The position numbers were made by a program, and so were the translations under genes. Positions 20,201-28,540 of a stretch of DNA of 64,000 nucleotides are shown here, in pieces. Numbering within the stretch: the first letter of the stretch is position 1; every line of letters starts with the position of its first letter. The notes beneath the pieces were generated by a model. The model was given only the letters and a program-made list of their open reading frames with translations. It did not search any database and was not told where the DNA came from. Origin of the DNA: Verrucomicrobiaceae bacterium (lineage in GTDB: Bacteria > Verrucomicrobiota > Verrucomicrobiia > Verrucomicrobiales > Akkermansiaceae); NCBI GenBank assembly GCA_027485615.1, contig JAIXQS010000167.1, positions 60,877 through 124,876 on the forward strand, in the 5' to 3' direction.

Positions 20201-20336
20201 ATCCTCGGATGCCGAAGCCCTCCTCAAAGTCGGCGATTCCCCCGCCGATCCCGCCCTCGACAAGACGGAACTCGCCACCTTCACCGCCCTCGCCCAAGTG
20301 CTACTCAACCTCGACTCCAACATCACCCTCCGCTGA
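17235..20336 (+). CDS. Planctomycete-type cytochrome/DUF1549/DUF1553 protein (PSD1 family)
   Basis: A large secreted or periplasmic protein (1033 residues) typical of Planctomycetes and Verrucomicrobia. In order: signal peptide (TTG start, LKTAPSILALISFAPISHA), PSCyt1 domain with heme motif CLYCHGP (Cys37, Cys40, His41), DUF1549 (about 120-370), a LamG/concanavalin-like lectin insert (about 420-620), and DUF1553 (about 720-980; NRLGFARWLTAPDHPLTARV). The family is often linked to breakdown of sulfated or fucose-rich polysaccharides, but its reaction is unknown. DUF1501 follows 2 bases after the stop. Its 5' part is duplicated at 7080. Confidence 0.9.
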   Translation: MKTAPSILALISFAPISHAAEKISYAREILPILSENCLYCHGPDKEHRKEDLRLDVRADAIEAFAWDPENPPESEALIRIFSDDKDEVMPPPESHRSLTAQQKELIKKWVEQGAEYETHWAFVAPPKEIPVPGTTVKTWAKTPIDSFILARLEKEKLTPSPPAAPERWLRRVTFDLTGLPPTQAEIDAFLTDPSAREAVVDRLLASPRFGERMATPWLDVARYADSFGYQADIQTEAWPFRDWVIRAFNDNLPLDQFITQQLAGDLLPDATRDQKLATTFNRIHRKTNEGGSVDEEFRQEGISDRIHTTGTAFMALTFECARCHDHKYDPITAKDYYSFGAFFNSIPEAGLIQGGASRGGVLPQPALLLPTEEQEKNLTRLQSEITASETALSKFITSAEPEFQAWLASEKQFPAPDLAARFLFDEAKGNELKNEIDPKQPAKAGGNKLAPGKSGNGILADGDSATVLPSLGIAHADQPVSFSLWVKPAEDHKRAVIFSNTSSFDLPFSGYELLLLDGHITWTLTRELPGCAASVATETKIPTSEWTHITVTNDGSRKAAGLKIFLNGKPAATTIACDNLTRDFLVGNSLNFLARGRDIGLRGGMLDDVYIHTRAISAAEAAAIYSGNALSEITDRALLREYYFSAVNGTARELSKKVNAARTAYRTEQDKVREIVTMRETEIPRPAYILARGDYTQPTEKVERETPAWLPPFPTDQPRNRLGFARWLTAPDHPLTARVMVNRIWQEIFGTGIVETSDNFGLQGAQPSHPELLDWLARDLMNHGWDHKRAVKQMVLSATYGQDSKATPELREHDPANTLLARGPSRRLSAEMLRDSALALSGLLAETIGGQPVHPYQAPGSMWKEINNFLPEYKPDKGEGLYRRSLYTFWRRTTTPPNMTLFDTGTREVCSTRRTVTNTPLQALVMLNDPQFVEAARKLAERIMKEGGATDETRVKWAYRHVIGTAPSSGQIPILLELTTQQRGFFTSKSSDAEALLKVGDSPADPALDKTELATFTALAQVLLNLDSNITLR
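17292..17382 (+). repeat. 91-bp direct repeat, right copy
   Basis: This is the copy inside the intact cytochrome gene, covering codons from AEK of the mature N-terminus through the CxxCH heme motif to EHRK. It matches 7080-7170 at 90 of 91 positions and marks the right boundary of the catabolic island. Confidence 0.95.
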
Positions 20337-20338
20337 TC

Positions 20339-21796
20339 ATGTTCGAAATCACCCGCCGCAATTTCCTCTCCAAGCTCTCCACCGGTATCGGCGGAGCGGC
20401 ACTCGCTTCGCTCATGTCTGAGAAGAGTTCTGCAGCTGCGATCGGCGAAAAGCTCATCGCAGACCACGCTCCGAAAGCGAAGCGTGTGATCTATCTCTTC
20501 ATGTCCGGCGGCCCTTCGCACATGGATCTTTTCGATTACAAGCCGAAGCTCAACGAACTCAACGGCCAGCAGCTCCCGGATGAAGTCCGCCGCGGCCAGC
20601 GCCTCACCGGCATGTCCGGAAACCAAGCATCGTTGCCGCTCGCTGGCTCTCAGTTCAAGTTCGCCCAACACGGGAAATCCGGCGCATGGGTCAGCGAGCT
20701 CCTGCCACATACTGCGAAAGTAGTAGATGATCTTTGCTTTGTGAAATCCCTCTGGACGGAGGCGATCAACCACGATCCGGCGATGACTTTCTTCCAAACC
20801 GGTTCGCAAATCGCTGGCCGTCCGTCGCTTGGCTCATGGGTCACCTACGGCCTTGGCTCGACAAACGAGAACCTGCCCGGCTTCGTCGTCCTCGTTACGA
20901 AAAAACCTACCGACCAGCCGCTTGCCTCCCGTCTCTGGGGCACCGGTTTCATGGATTCCCGCTACCAAGGCGTGCGTTTCTCCTCCGGAAAAGACGCGGT
21001 TTTCTACCTCTCCGATCCAGACGGTGTCTGCCGCTCCGGACGCCGCGCCCTGTTGGACAAGCTCTCCGCTCTCAATAAGATCGAGTTCCAGAACGAACTC
21101 GATCCCGAGATCGAAACCCGTATTTCCCAATACGAGATGGCTTTCAGGATGCAGACCAGCGTGCCGGAGGTCACCGATATCGGCGGCGAGCCGCAATCGG
21201 TCAAGGAGCTCTACGGCCCGGATGCACAGAATCCCGGCACCTTCGCCGCGAACTGCCTGCTCGCCCGCCGCCTTGCCGAGAGCGGCGTGCGTTTCATCCA
21301 GCTCTACCACCCCGGCTGGGATCAGCACGGGAACCTGCCCGGTGCCATCCGCAATCAAGCCAAGGAAACCGACCAAGGCTGCGCCGCCCTCATCACCGAT
21401 CTGAAACAGCGCGGCATGTTAGAGGACACCCTCGTCGTCTGGGGCGGAGAATTCGGACGAACCGCCTATTCACAAGGCACCCTCACGAAAACAAACTACG
21501 GCCGCGATCACCACCCGCGTTGCTTCACCGCATGGATGGCGGGCGGCGGCGTGAAACCCGGCATGACCTACGGGTCAGCCGATGATTACGGCTACAACAT
21601 CGTCGGCGCGGACGGCCAGGCGATCGACCCCTCGAAGGAAAAATTCACCCCCGGCGCCGTCCACGTTCACGATTTCCACGCCACCATCCTCAACCAGCTC
21701 GGCATTGACCACACCCGCCTCTCCCACACTTTCCAAGGCCGCCGCTTCCGCCTGACGGATGTCCACGGACATGTGGTGAAGGATTTGCTGGCTTAG
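20339..21796 (+). CDS. DUF1501 domain-containing protein
   Basis: DUF1501 proteins are sulfatase/alkaline-phosphatase-fold proteins that almost always pair with DUF1549/DUF1553 genes; their substrate is not established. The 485-residue protein starts with a twin-arginine-like signal (TRRNFLSKLSTGIGGAALAS), pointing to Tat export. Characteristic motifs are YLFMSGGPSHMDLFDYKP, LYHPGWDQHGNL, VVWGGEFGRTAYSQG and GRDHHPRCFTAWMAGGG. The ATG at 20339 is 2 bases after the preceding stop, so the two genes form an operon. Confidence 0.92.
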   Translation: MFEITRRNFLSKLSTGIGGAALASLMSEKSSAAAIGEKLIADHAPKAKRVIYLFMSGGPSHMDLFDYKPKLNELNGQQLPDEVRRGQRLTGMSGNQASLPLAGSQFKFAQHGKSGAWVSELLPHTAKVVDDLCFVKSLWTEAINHDPAMTFFQTGSQIAGRPSLGSWVTYGLGSTNENLPGFVVLVTKKPTDQPLASRLWGTGFMDSRYQGVRFSSGKDAVFYLSDPDGVCRSGRRALLDKLSALNKIEFQNELDPEIETRISQYEMAFRMQTSVPEVTDIGGEPQSVKELYGPDAQNPGTFAANCLLARRLAESGVRFIQLYHPGWDQHGNLPGAIRNQAKETDQGCAALITDLKQRGMLEDTLVVWGGEFGRTAYSQGTLTKTNYGRDHHPRCFTAWMAGGGVKPGMTYGSADDYGYNIVGADGQAIDPSKEKFTPGAVHVHDFHATILNQLGIDHTRLSHTFQGRRFRLTDVHGHVVKDLLA

Positions 21797-21843
21797 GAAA
21801 TTCCCTTGCACAGCGCACAACCGGGTAATACCATAGTCTTACC

Positions 21844-22071
21844 GTGAAAGCCCTGACCGTGAAGATTCCCGAAACCCTTGATGCGCGGTTGCGCCGCAAG
21901 GCAAAGGCGGGCAACGAGTCCGTATCCGAAGTTGTCCGGCGTGCATTGATACGCGAAACGGACGGCGATCCCGTCGATTTCGCCAAAATGGCGGCTCCCT
22001 ATCGGGGAATGTTTTCCGGCCCGGTCGACCTTTCCACCCGCGAAGGCTATGGAGGTCGAGAATCTGATTGA
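21844..22071 (+). CDS. Ribbon-helix-helix antitoxin (VapB-like)
   Basis: A 75-residue protein with a CopG/Arc-like ribbon-helix-helix: KALTVKIPETLDARLRRKAK followed by SVSEVVRRALIRE. The start is GTG at 21844. The C-terminal tail, probably the toxin-neutralising part, overlaps the start of the PIN-domain gene by 23 bases, the usual arrangement for type II toxin-antitoxin pairs. It would bind the toxin and repress its own promoter. Confidence 0.8.
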   Translation: MKALTVKIPETLDARLRRKAKAGNESVSEVVRRALIRETDGDPVDFAKMAAPYRGMFSGPVDLSTREGYGGRESD

Positions 22072-22465
22072 TGCCGGCCCCCTGATCGGATGGTTCAACG
22101 CCAACGACCAGTGGCATGAATGGTCGGTCAAGACCCTATCGTCGCTGCGCGGCCCGCTTCACACCACGGAGATCGTTCTCGGTGAGGCGTGTTGGCATCT
22201 CGGCGGAAACACGCAGCCCGCCCACGCGTTGCTGGCCTTGGTGCGCGCGGGAGTCATCCAACTGCTGCACCCGTGGCCGGAACTCTTGGCGCGAACCCAG
22301 GAACTGATGATGAAATATGAACGCATGGATCCCGCCGATGCCTCCCTTGTGGTTTTGTCGGAAGTTCATCGCCGGGCGAAGATCATCACCACGGATCGCC
22401 GTGATTTCTCCGTGTATCGCCGCTTCGGGAATCGCCGGCTTCCGGTCATAATGCCGCCCGATTGA
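22049..22465 (+). CDS. PIN-domain ribonuclease toxin (VapC-like)
   Basis: A 138-residue PIN-domain protein. The expected acidic metal ligands are visible: Asp in LIDAGPLIGW, Glu in TTEIVLGEACW, Asp in RMDPADASLVVL and Asp in IITTDRRDF. VapC toxins cleave specific tRNA or rRNA sites. It overlaps the antitoxin gene by 23 bases and is probably translationally coupled to it. The pair sits between the DUF1501 gene and a TIM-barrel isomerase gene, near but outside the repeat-bounded island. Confidence 0.85.
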   Translation: MEVENLIDAGPLIGWFNANDQWHEWSVKTLSSLRGPLHTTEIVLGEACWHLGGNTQPAHALLALVRAGVIQLLHPWPELLARTQELMMKYERMDPADASLVVLSEVHRRAKIITTDRRDFSVYRRFGNRRLPVIMPPD

Positions 22466-22589
22466 TCGGTTTAAGGACAAAATCGGGAAATGACCAAGGC
22501 CATGCGGGAGAGAGGCTATTTGAAGGCTCCAGCGCCATAGGTAATTCATTGGATTGCCACCCGCGAGGACTCCGGCCAGCATCTCCGCT

Positions 22590-23387
22590 ATGAGCGAGTC
22601 CAACCCGATCAACCATTCCGTCTGCCGCTGGCCCTACGCTGACATTCCGCTGGAGGATTTCTGCGTGGCGGCGAAGGGAATGGGCATCGGCTCCATCGAA
22701 CTACTGGAAACATCCGACTTCGCGACGCTGCGGAAGCACGGCCTCGACTGTGCGGTCGTGACGTTTCCCACAACCGTTACGAAAGACGGCGTGAAAGTCG
22801 GCATGATCGAAAAGGCTTTCAACCGCCTTGAGCACCACGACGCGCTGGTGGAGGTTTACGAACGGAAACTAAAGGACTGCTCGGAAGTCGGCGCGAAACA
22901 ACTGATCTGCTTTTCCGGCAACCGCGATGGCATGGACGATGAGCAGGGCTTGGAAAACTGCGCGGTAGGGCTGAAGCGGATTTTACCCCTCGCCGAGAAG
23001 CTCGGCATTACGCTGACGATGGAACTGCTGAACTCGCGGGTCGATCATCCCGGCTACATGTGCGACCAAAGCGCGTGGGGCGTCGCCCTTTCGGAAAGGA
23101 TCGCCAGCCCGAATTTCCGGCTGCTTTACGACATCTACCACATGCAGGTCATGGAGGGCGACATCATCGCCACGATCCGCGCCCACCACCGCCATTTCTC
23201 CCACTACCACACCGGCGGCTGCCCCGGCCGCAACGAGATCGACGAGACGCAGGAACTCAACTACCCCGCCATCATGCGCGCCATCGCGGCCACGGGATAC
23301 AAGGGCTTCGTCGGCCAGGAGTTCATCCCGAAAAACCCGGACAAGCTCGCCAGCCTGAGACAGGGCGTGGGGATTTGTGCCGTGTAA
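22590..23387 (+). CDS. TIM-barrel sugar isomerase/epimerase (hydroxypyruvate isomerase-like)
   Basis: A 265-residue protein of the xylose-isomerase-like AP-endonuclease-2 superfamily. Metal-binding residues are suggested by LTMELLNSRVDHPGYMCD, RLLYDIYHMQVMEGD, HYHTGGCPGRNEIDE and FVGQEFIPK, closest to the hydroxypyruvate isomerase group. The ATG at 22590 (MSESNPINHSVCRWPYADIP) was chosen because the frame before it is unlike the family. It has no signal peptide, so it is cytoplasmic. It stands alone, convergent with lptB; its substrate is unknown. Confidence 0.82.
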   Translation: MSESNPINHSVCRWPYADIPLEDFCVAAKGMGIGSIELLETSDFATLRKHGLDCAVVTFPTTVTKDGVKVGMIEKAFNRLEHHDALVEVYERKLKDCSEVGAKQLICFSGNRDGMDDEQGLENCAVGLKRILPLAEKLGITLTMELLNSRVDHPGYMCDQSAWGVALSERIASPNFRLLYDIYHMQVMEGDIIATIRAHHRHFSHYHTGGCPGRNEIDETQELNYPAIMRAIAATGYKGFVGQEFIPKNPDKLASLRQGVGICAV

Positions 23388-23391
23388 TTGT

Positions 23392-24171
23392 TCACATCCT
23401 GAAATCCTCGCCGAGGTAGTATTTCTTGGCGATGGGGTCGTTGACGAGCTCTTCGGAGGCTCCTTCGAGGATGACCTTGCCGTCGTGGATTAGGAAGGCG
23501 CGGTCGGTGATGGTGAGGGTTTCGCGCACCGAGTGGTCGGTGATAAGGATGGCGAGGCCGTCCTTTTCGCGCAGTTCGCGGACGATGCGTTGGATGTCCT
23601 CGACGGCGATGGGATCGATGCCGGCGAAGGGTTCGTCGAGCATCAGCACCTTGGGATCGGAGCAGAGGGAGCGGGCGATGGCGAGGCGGCGCTTCTCGCC
23701 GCCGGAGAGGGTGATGGCGAGGGATTTGGAGAGTTTCGTGATGCCGAAGCGGTCGAGCAGGTCGTGGGCGCGGGCTTTCTGGTCGGCGCGGGAGAAGCCG
23801 GGGCGGGTCTCCAGGATGGCGAGGAGGTTGTCGAGGACGGAGAGCTTGCGGAACACGGATTCTTCCTGCGGCAGGTAGCCGAGGCCGAGGCGGGCGCGGC
23901 GGTGCATGGGCAGCTTGGAAATGTTCTCGCCGTTGAGATGGATCGTGCCTTCGTCCGCAGGGATCAGGCCGGCGATCATGTAGAAGGAGGTCGTTTTCCC
24001 CGCGCCGTTGGGGCCGAGCAGGCCGACGATTTCCTTCGGTTGGACGGTGATACAGACGCCATCGACCACGGCGCGCCCGCCGTAGGTTTTGCGCAAGCCC
24101 TGTGCGGACAGGACGGCGGTTTCGGTGTTCTTGCAGGTGGAGCCGGGATCGTGCACTTGGGGAAATTTCAA
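23392..24171 (-). CDS. lptB: LPS export ABC transporter ATP-binding protein LptB
   Basis: LptB is the cytoplasmic ATPase that drives lipopolysaccharide extraction from the inner membrane by LptFG. The 259-residue protein has Walker A GPNGAGKTTSF, the LptB-typical LGYLPQEESVFRKLSV, signature LSGGEKRRLAIARS, Walker B VLMLDEPFAGIDPIA and switch ITDHSVRET. It carries about 15 extra N-terminal residues before the ABC core, so the true start could be slightly downstream. The LptC/LptA-like gene lies 28 bases upstream on the same strand. Confidence 0.93.
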   Translation of the reverse strand: MKFPQVHDPGSTCKNTETAVLSAQGLRKTYGGRAVVDGVCITVQPKEIVGLLGPNGAGKTTSFYMIAGLIPADEGTIHLNGENISKLPMHRRARLGLGYLPQEESVFRKLSVLDNLLAILETRPGFSRADQKARAHDLLDRFGITKLSKSLAITLSGGEKRRLAIARSLCSDPKVLMLDEPFAGIDPIAVEDIQRIVRELREKDGLAILITDHSVRETLTITDRAFLIHDGKVILEGASEELVNDPIAKKYYLGEDFRM

Positions 24172-24199
24172 ATTTCAAGGATCAACTTTCAAGAAGAGA

Positions 24200-25438
24200 C
24201 TAGTTGCCCTTGAGGTTTAGGTTTCCGCCCATTTCCCAGTTGCCGGGGGTGAGGGAGAAATCGCCGTTTTTTAGGAGGCGGAGACTGAGATCCGATTCCT
24301 TGGCGCGGGCATAGAAAGCGCCCTGCTTCACCCACGGGAATCGCTCACTGATAATGATTTCCCCGGTGGCGATGTTATAAGTGAGGATGCCACCGCTGGC
24401 CTGCACCGGCTCCTTACCGCCGACACCTTTCTGGTCAATGAGCACCGCGCCCTCGGCGACGATTTTCTGCACATCGCCGAAGTTACCCATGCCCGCCGGC
24501 TTTTCGGCCTTGGCCTCCTTTTTCTCCGGCTTTTTCTCGAAGAACACCTTGAGCTGATCCGCGCCGCTGAGGTTGAAGCGCGGGTCGGTGACCTTGACGT
24601 TTTTCAGGTAAACGAGGACGCCTTCGTCCGCGTCGAAATACATCCCGCCTTCGCTGGTGATCACGGTGTCATCGGGGCCGGGATTCACTTCGAGCGGTTT
24701 GGCCTCGGCTTCCGCTGCGGGTTCCTCCGCGGCGATGTTCTTGATCCCGCTTGTGCTGATGAACTCGAGAGCGGCGGCGGATGCCTTTTTTCCCAGTTCG
24801 ACCGATTCGTTGAAACTGGCCTCCATGGCGGTCGAGCGCTTGTCCATTTCCGGCTTCGCAGGAGCGGAGTCGGCCTTGATCGCGGCGAGTTCATCCCCGG
24901 AAACGAACGCGGGCGGCACTGCGACGAGCGGCGAGGGCGCGAGGCCGAGTGCAACGAGCGCGGCGGCGGAAATGGGTCTTCTGTTCATGGAGGTGGCGGT
25001 GGGAGGGGCGGAGATCCAGGTGGTCGCGGGGCCTTTCAGGAAACCTTCGCCTTCCCGCAAGGAATACACAAGCCCGCCGCCCCGGGCAACCAGCCTGTCG
25101 GTGGTGATCTCCACAGGTTCGTTCGCGAAAATGCGGGACTTCGCCTGGTCGAACAACGCGTTCTCCATTTCCACTTTCCCGCGCAGGCTGCGGTCGCGGT
25201 TGAAAAAGCGGATCAGGACGTTCTCGCCCTGCACCCGCTCGGAGTCGATCAGGGTCATGGTTTCCGCCTTCATGTCGCCGATGAGGTTGCGCTCCTTGTC
25301 ATAGCGCGGTAGCAGCACGCCCTTGAGCACGCTGCCGTCGGGCAGCAGGGATACCGGGCTTTTCTTCATATCCGGCGAGGTTCCCTGGGCGCAAAGCGCA
25401 GGGGCGGCGAGCAGGAACATGGAAAGGATACGCGTCAA
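24200..25438 (-). CDS. LptC-LptA-like LPS transport protein (fused form)
   Basis: A 412-residue exported protein beginning with a signal peptide (MTRILSMFLLAAPALCAQG). Residues about 30-140 resemble LptC (LIDSERVQGENVLIRFFN, RIFANEPVEITTDRLVARGG). Residues about 250-412 resemble the LptA/OstA beta-jellyroll (ITSEGGMYFDADEGVLVYLK, VEGAVLIDQKG-like repeats). Between them, at 24988 on the minus strand, Met151 begins a second signal-peptide-like stretch (MNRRPISAAALVALGLAP). The frame may therefore be two genes joined in one reading frame, or it may contain a translational restart. It would bridge LPS from the inner to the outer membrane. Confidence 0.75.
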   Translation of the reverse strand: MTRILSMFLLAAPALCAQGTSPDMKKSPVSLLPDGSVLKGVLLPRYDKERNLIGDMKAETMTLIDSERVQGENVLIRFFNRDRSLRGKVEMENALFDQAKSRIFANEPVEITTDRLVARGGGLVYSLREGEGFLKGPATTWISAPPTATSMNRRPISAAALVALGLAPSPLVAVPPAFVSGDELAAIKADSAPAKPEMDKRSTAMEASFNESVELGKKASAAALEFISTSGIKNIAAEEPAAEAEAKPLEVNPGPDDTVITSEGGMYFDADEGVLVYLKNVKVTDPRFNLSGADQLKVFFEKKPEKKEAKAEKPAGMGNFGDVQKIVAEGAVLIDQKGVGGKEPVQASGGILTYNIATGEIIISERFPWVKQGAFYARAKESDLSLRLLKNGDFSLTPGNWEMGGNLNLKGN

Positions 25439-25594
25439 TGTCGTGACAGGTTGGTGGGGTTATCGGGAAAAACCTAACCGCTGGGCTTGGTCATACAACC
25501 GCAATGTATGTGGCGCGGGAAAACCTTGTCCGTGGCGTGAGAGATCCGAATAAGCAGGGTTGATTCGCGCACGTGGCGCGGTGATGCTCCGCGC

Positions 25595-26059
25595 ATGAAA
25601 CCCAAGGTTGGCGATATGGCACCGGATTTCACCGCAATGGTGGTGGACGGGGAAACGGAAACGGAACTCACGCTCTCCGCGTTGCGTGGCGAAACGGTGG
25701 TGCTCGTTTTTTACCCGAAGGACAGCACGCCGGGCTGCACGATCCAGGCCTGCTCGCTGCGCGACCATTGGACGGAGCTCAAGGGCAAGGCGCGCGTGTT
25801 CGGGGTCAGCGCGGACGGCGCGGCAAGCCACAAAAAATTCATTTCCAAACGGCAGCTCCCTTACCCGCTCATCGCGGATCCGGACAAGGCGGTCTGCGAG
25901 GCCTTCGGCGTGTGGGTGCAGAAGTCGATGTTGGGGAAAAAATTCATGGGCGTGGAGCGGAGTACGTTCGTGATCGGCCCGGACGGGCGCATCAAGGCGG
26001 TGCTCGAAAAGGTCTCGCCGCTGAGTCACACGGAGAAGCTTCTGGAAATCCTCGGATGA
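25595..26059 (+). CDS. bcp: Thioredoxin-dependent peroxiredoxin, BCP type
   Basis: A 154-residue cytoplasmic thiol peroxidase. The active site STPGCTIQACSLRD contains the peroxidatic Cys48 and the resolving Cys53, the atypical two-cysteine arrangement of BCP/PrxQ. FYPKDSTPGCT is diagnostic. Its stop overlaps the next gene's start (ATGA), indicating translational coupling with the small membrane protein gene downstream. Confidence 0.93.
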   Translation: MKPKVGDMAPDFTAMVVDGETETELTLSALRGETVVLVFYPKDSTPGCTIQACSLRDHWTELKGKARVFGVSADGAASHKKFISKRQLPYPLIADPDKAVCEAFGVWVQKSMLGKKFMGVERSTFVIGPDGRIKAVLEKVSPLSHTEKLLEILG

Positions 26060-26514
26060 GCGGAAAAGGGCAGGCACGGGATCATCCACACATCGGGCTG
26101 GCGGTTCTTTCCGCCGGCGTGATGGCGCTGGCCTTGTCGGCGGGGCTGAGTTTCCTGGGGCTGATGGGGGAAGTGGACGGCTTTTTGGAGAGCGTGTTTT
26201 CGCCGAAAGGCATGGCATCGCCGCCGAATACCCTGGGTCATATCGAGATCTGGGGTGGCTCCGCGTTGCTCGCGTTCCTGCTGCCCGCCGTGATCCTGAA
26301 CGTCCCCGGCCTGTGGCGCAGGCTGGTTGTGTTTTGCCTGACTTTCGCGCTCACCGCCGCATGGGGGCCGGTGCTGCTGCTGGCCGCTCACAAGCCGGAG
26401 ATCGGGGTGGCGCTGGTCGCCGTCCTGTGGTCGGGTTTCTGCGCGATGTTCTACACCACCAACCACGTCCTGCCCGTGGATAAAACCCAATCGAAAGATC
26501 ATGGCGCGCGCTGA
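26056..26514 (+). CDS. Hypothetical inner-membrane protein
   Basis: I do not recognise a family. The 152-residue protein has about four hydrophobic segments (about 15-38, 65-82, 88-110 and 115-135) and short charged ends. The ATG overlaps the bcp stop, and its own end overlaps recR by 14 bases, so bcp, this gene and recR form a compact operon. The frame continues upstream into bcp, but that part would overlap the known gene. Confidence 0.7.
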   Translation: MSGKGQARDHPHIGLAVLSAGVMALALSAGLSFLGLMGEVDGFLESVFSPKGMASPPNTLGHIEIWGGSALLAFLLPAVILNVPGLWRRLVVFCLTFALTAAWGPVLLLAAHKPEIGVALVAVLWSGFCAMFYTTNHVLPVDKTQSKDHGAR

Positions 26515-27106
26515 TTTCCCCATCCCCGTCCGCGCCCTCATCGACGAGCTGAAACGCCTCCCCGGCATCGGCCCGCGCAGCGCGGAGCGCATGGCCGTCT
26601 GGCTCCTGCAGAACCGCAAGGCCGAGCCGAAAGTTCTCGCCGAGGCGCTGGTGAAAGCGGACGAGGAGATCATCGCCTGCCCGGCCTGCGGATTTTTCGC
26701 CACCCGCGAAAGCTGCGGCATCTGCGACGACCCGAAGCGCGACGACTCCATCCTTTGCGTTGTCGAACAGGCGACCGATGTGATCCCGCTGGAAAGATCC
26801 GGCGCGTTCAAGGGCCGCTACCATTGCCTTGGCGGAAAACTCTCGCCGCTCGACCGCGTTTCCCCCGAAGACCTCAACATCCCCTCGCTGATGCGGCGCG
26901 TGGAAAACGGCGGCGGCATGGAGATCATCCTCGCCCTCGGCGCCGATGTGGAGGGCGAGGCCACCTCGAACTACCTCGCCGACATGATGCGGGGAAAACC
27001 CGTGAAGCTCACCCGCATCGCCCAGGGACTCCCCGCAGGCGGCGGCCTCGAGCATGCCGACGAACTCACCCTCATCCGCGCCCTCCAAGGACGCAGGGAT
27101 TTCTGA
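26501..27106 (+). CDS. recR: Recombination protein RecR
   Basis: RecR works with RecF and RecO to load RecA at single-strand gaps. The 201-residue protein shows the helix-hairpin-helix LPGIGPRSAERMAVWLL, the C4 zinc finger CPACGFFATRESCGICDD and the Toprim domain (ILCVVEQATDVIPLERSG; LALGADVEGEATSNYL). It has the usual length and overlaps the preceding membrane protein gene. Confidence 0.96.
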   Translation: MARADFPIPVRALIDELKRLPGIGPRSAERMAVWLLQNRKAEPKVLAEALVKADEEIIACPACGFFATRESCGICDDPKRDDSILCVVEQATDVIPLERSGAFKGRYHCLGGKLSPLDRVSPEDLNIPSLMRRVENGGGMEIILALGADVEGEATSNYLADMMRGKPVKLTRIAQGLPAGGGLEHADELTLIRALQGRRDF

Positions 27107-27231
27107 GCAAAGCACCCAGTGCCCAGCCGCACCTATGGAATGGCTGTGAGTTTGCCGACCGCTGACCGGAGCGCATGAGGCTGTGATTTAAATCCGTGCC
27201 AGCGCCGCAGGTGTGGGTCTAGGATTCCTCC

Positions 27232-28506
27232 ATGCCATTCAGCGAATTCGGATTGGAGGAGGGGATCCTCCGCGCCATTAAAAAAGTCGGTTATGCCCGC
27301 CCGACCCCCGTTCAGGCCGCCGCGATCCCGAAGGTGATGTGCGGCGACGACATCACCGCCATCGCCCAGACCGGCACCGGCAAGACGGCGGCCTTCGTCC
27401 TGCCCATGCTGCACCGGCTTTCCCTGAGGAAAGCGGAGAACAAACTCCACGGCACCCTCGCCCTGATCCTCGCACCGACCCGCGAGCTCGCCATCCAGAT
27501 CACGGAAAGCATCCATTCCTACGGCCGCCACCTCAGCATCCGCGTCGCCGCGATCTACGGTGGGGTGGATGAAAACTCGCAGATCCGCGCGGCGCGGAAA
27601 GGGGCGAACATCATCGTCGCCACACCCGGCCGGCTCATCGATCTGTTAGGGCGGCACAAGCTCGATTTCTCGCGTCTCGAAGTGCTCGTCCTCGATGAGG
27701 CCGACCGCATGCTCCACATGGGTTTCCTGCCGGACATAGAGACCATCGTCGCCGCCCTCCCGAAACGCCGCCAGACCCTGATGTTTTCCGCCACCTTCCC
27801 GCGTGAGGTTGAGTCCCTCGCGAAGCGCTTCCAGCACGAGCCGAAGCGGGTGCAGGTCGGCGCGAAAAACAACCCGGCGGATACCGTGAAACAGGCGGTT
27901 TACGAAGTCCCGCCGCACCTCAAGGACGCGATGCTGCTGGCGTTGCTGAAAGACGAGTCGTTCGTCCGCGTGCTCGTCTTCGTCCGCATGAAGGACGGCG
28001 CGAACCGACTCACGGAGATCCTGCGGAAGGAAAAAATCAGCGTCACGAGGCTACACTCCGGGCGCACGCAGGAGAAGCGGATCAAGGCCTTGGCGGATTT
28101 CAAAAGCGGCGCGGTGCGAGTGCTCGTCGCCACCGATCTCGCCGCGCGCGGGATCGACGTCGATGGCGTGAGCCACGTGGTGAATTACGATTTCCCCGTG
28201 AACCCCGAGGACTACATCCACCGCATCGGGCGCACCGGCCGCGCGGAGCACGAAGGCGAGGCGGTCAGCTTCGTGCCCAAGGGCGACCTCAACCTGCTCG
28301 GCATCCTGGAAATGGCCATCGGCCAGCGCCTGCCGCGAAAAAAACTGAGGAGCTTCGACTACTACGCGAAATCCCCCGCGATCGTGATCCCGCCCGCCAA
28401 GAAGGATTGGCGGAAACGGACGCGGGAAAGGGAAATTTCCAAACCGCAGAAACCCGCCGCGCGCCCCGCTAAAAAAGTCGGTAAAAAATTTCCGAAATCC
28501 CGCTGA
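27232..28506 (+). CDS. DEAD-box RNA helicase
   Basis: A 424-residue ATP-dependent RNA helicase of the RhlE/DeaD-like group. Motifs in order: Q motif (YARPTPVQAAAIP), I (AQTGTGKTAAF), Ia (PTRELAIQI), II (DEADRM), III (SATFPRE), IV-V (VLVFVRMKDG, ATDLAARGIDVDG) and VI (HRIGRTGRA). The basic C-terminal tail of about 50 residues (many Lys and Arg, ending KKFPKSR) probably binds RNA. It would act in rRNA maturation or mRNA turnover. It is monocistronic, with 125 bases before its start. Confidence 0.94.
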   Translation: MPFSEFGLEEGILRAIKKVGYARPTPVQAAAIPKVMCGDDITAIAQTGTGKTAAFVLPMLHRLSLRKAENKLHGTLALILAPTRELAIQITESIHSYGRHLSIRVAAIYGGVDENSQIRAARKGANIIVATPGRLIDLLGRHKLDFSRLEVLVLDEADRMLHMGFLPDIETIVAALPKRRQTLMFSATFPREVESLAKRFQHEPKRVQVGAKNNPADTVKQAVYEVPPHLKDAMLLALLKDESFVRVLVFVRMKDGANRLTEILRKEKISVTRLHSGRTQEKRIKALADFKSGAVRVLVATDLAARGIDVDGVSHVVNYDFPVNPEDYIHRIGRTGRAEHEGEAVSFVPKGDLNLLGILEMAIGQRLPRKKLRSFDYYAKSPAIVIPPAKKDWRKRTREREISKPQKPAARPAKKVGKKFPKSR

Positions 28507-28540
28507 ATGGAATCACGGGACGCCGCGTCATTCCTTTACC

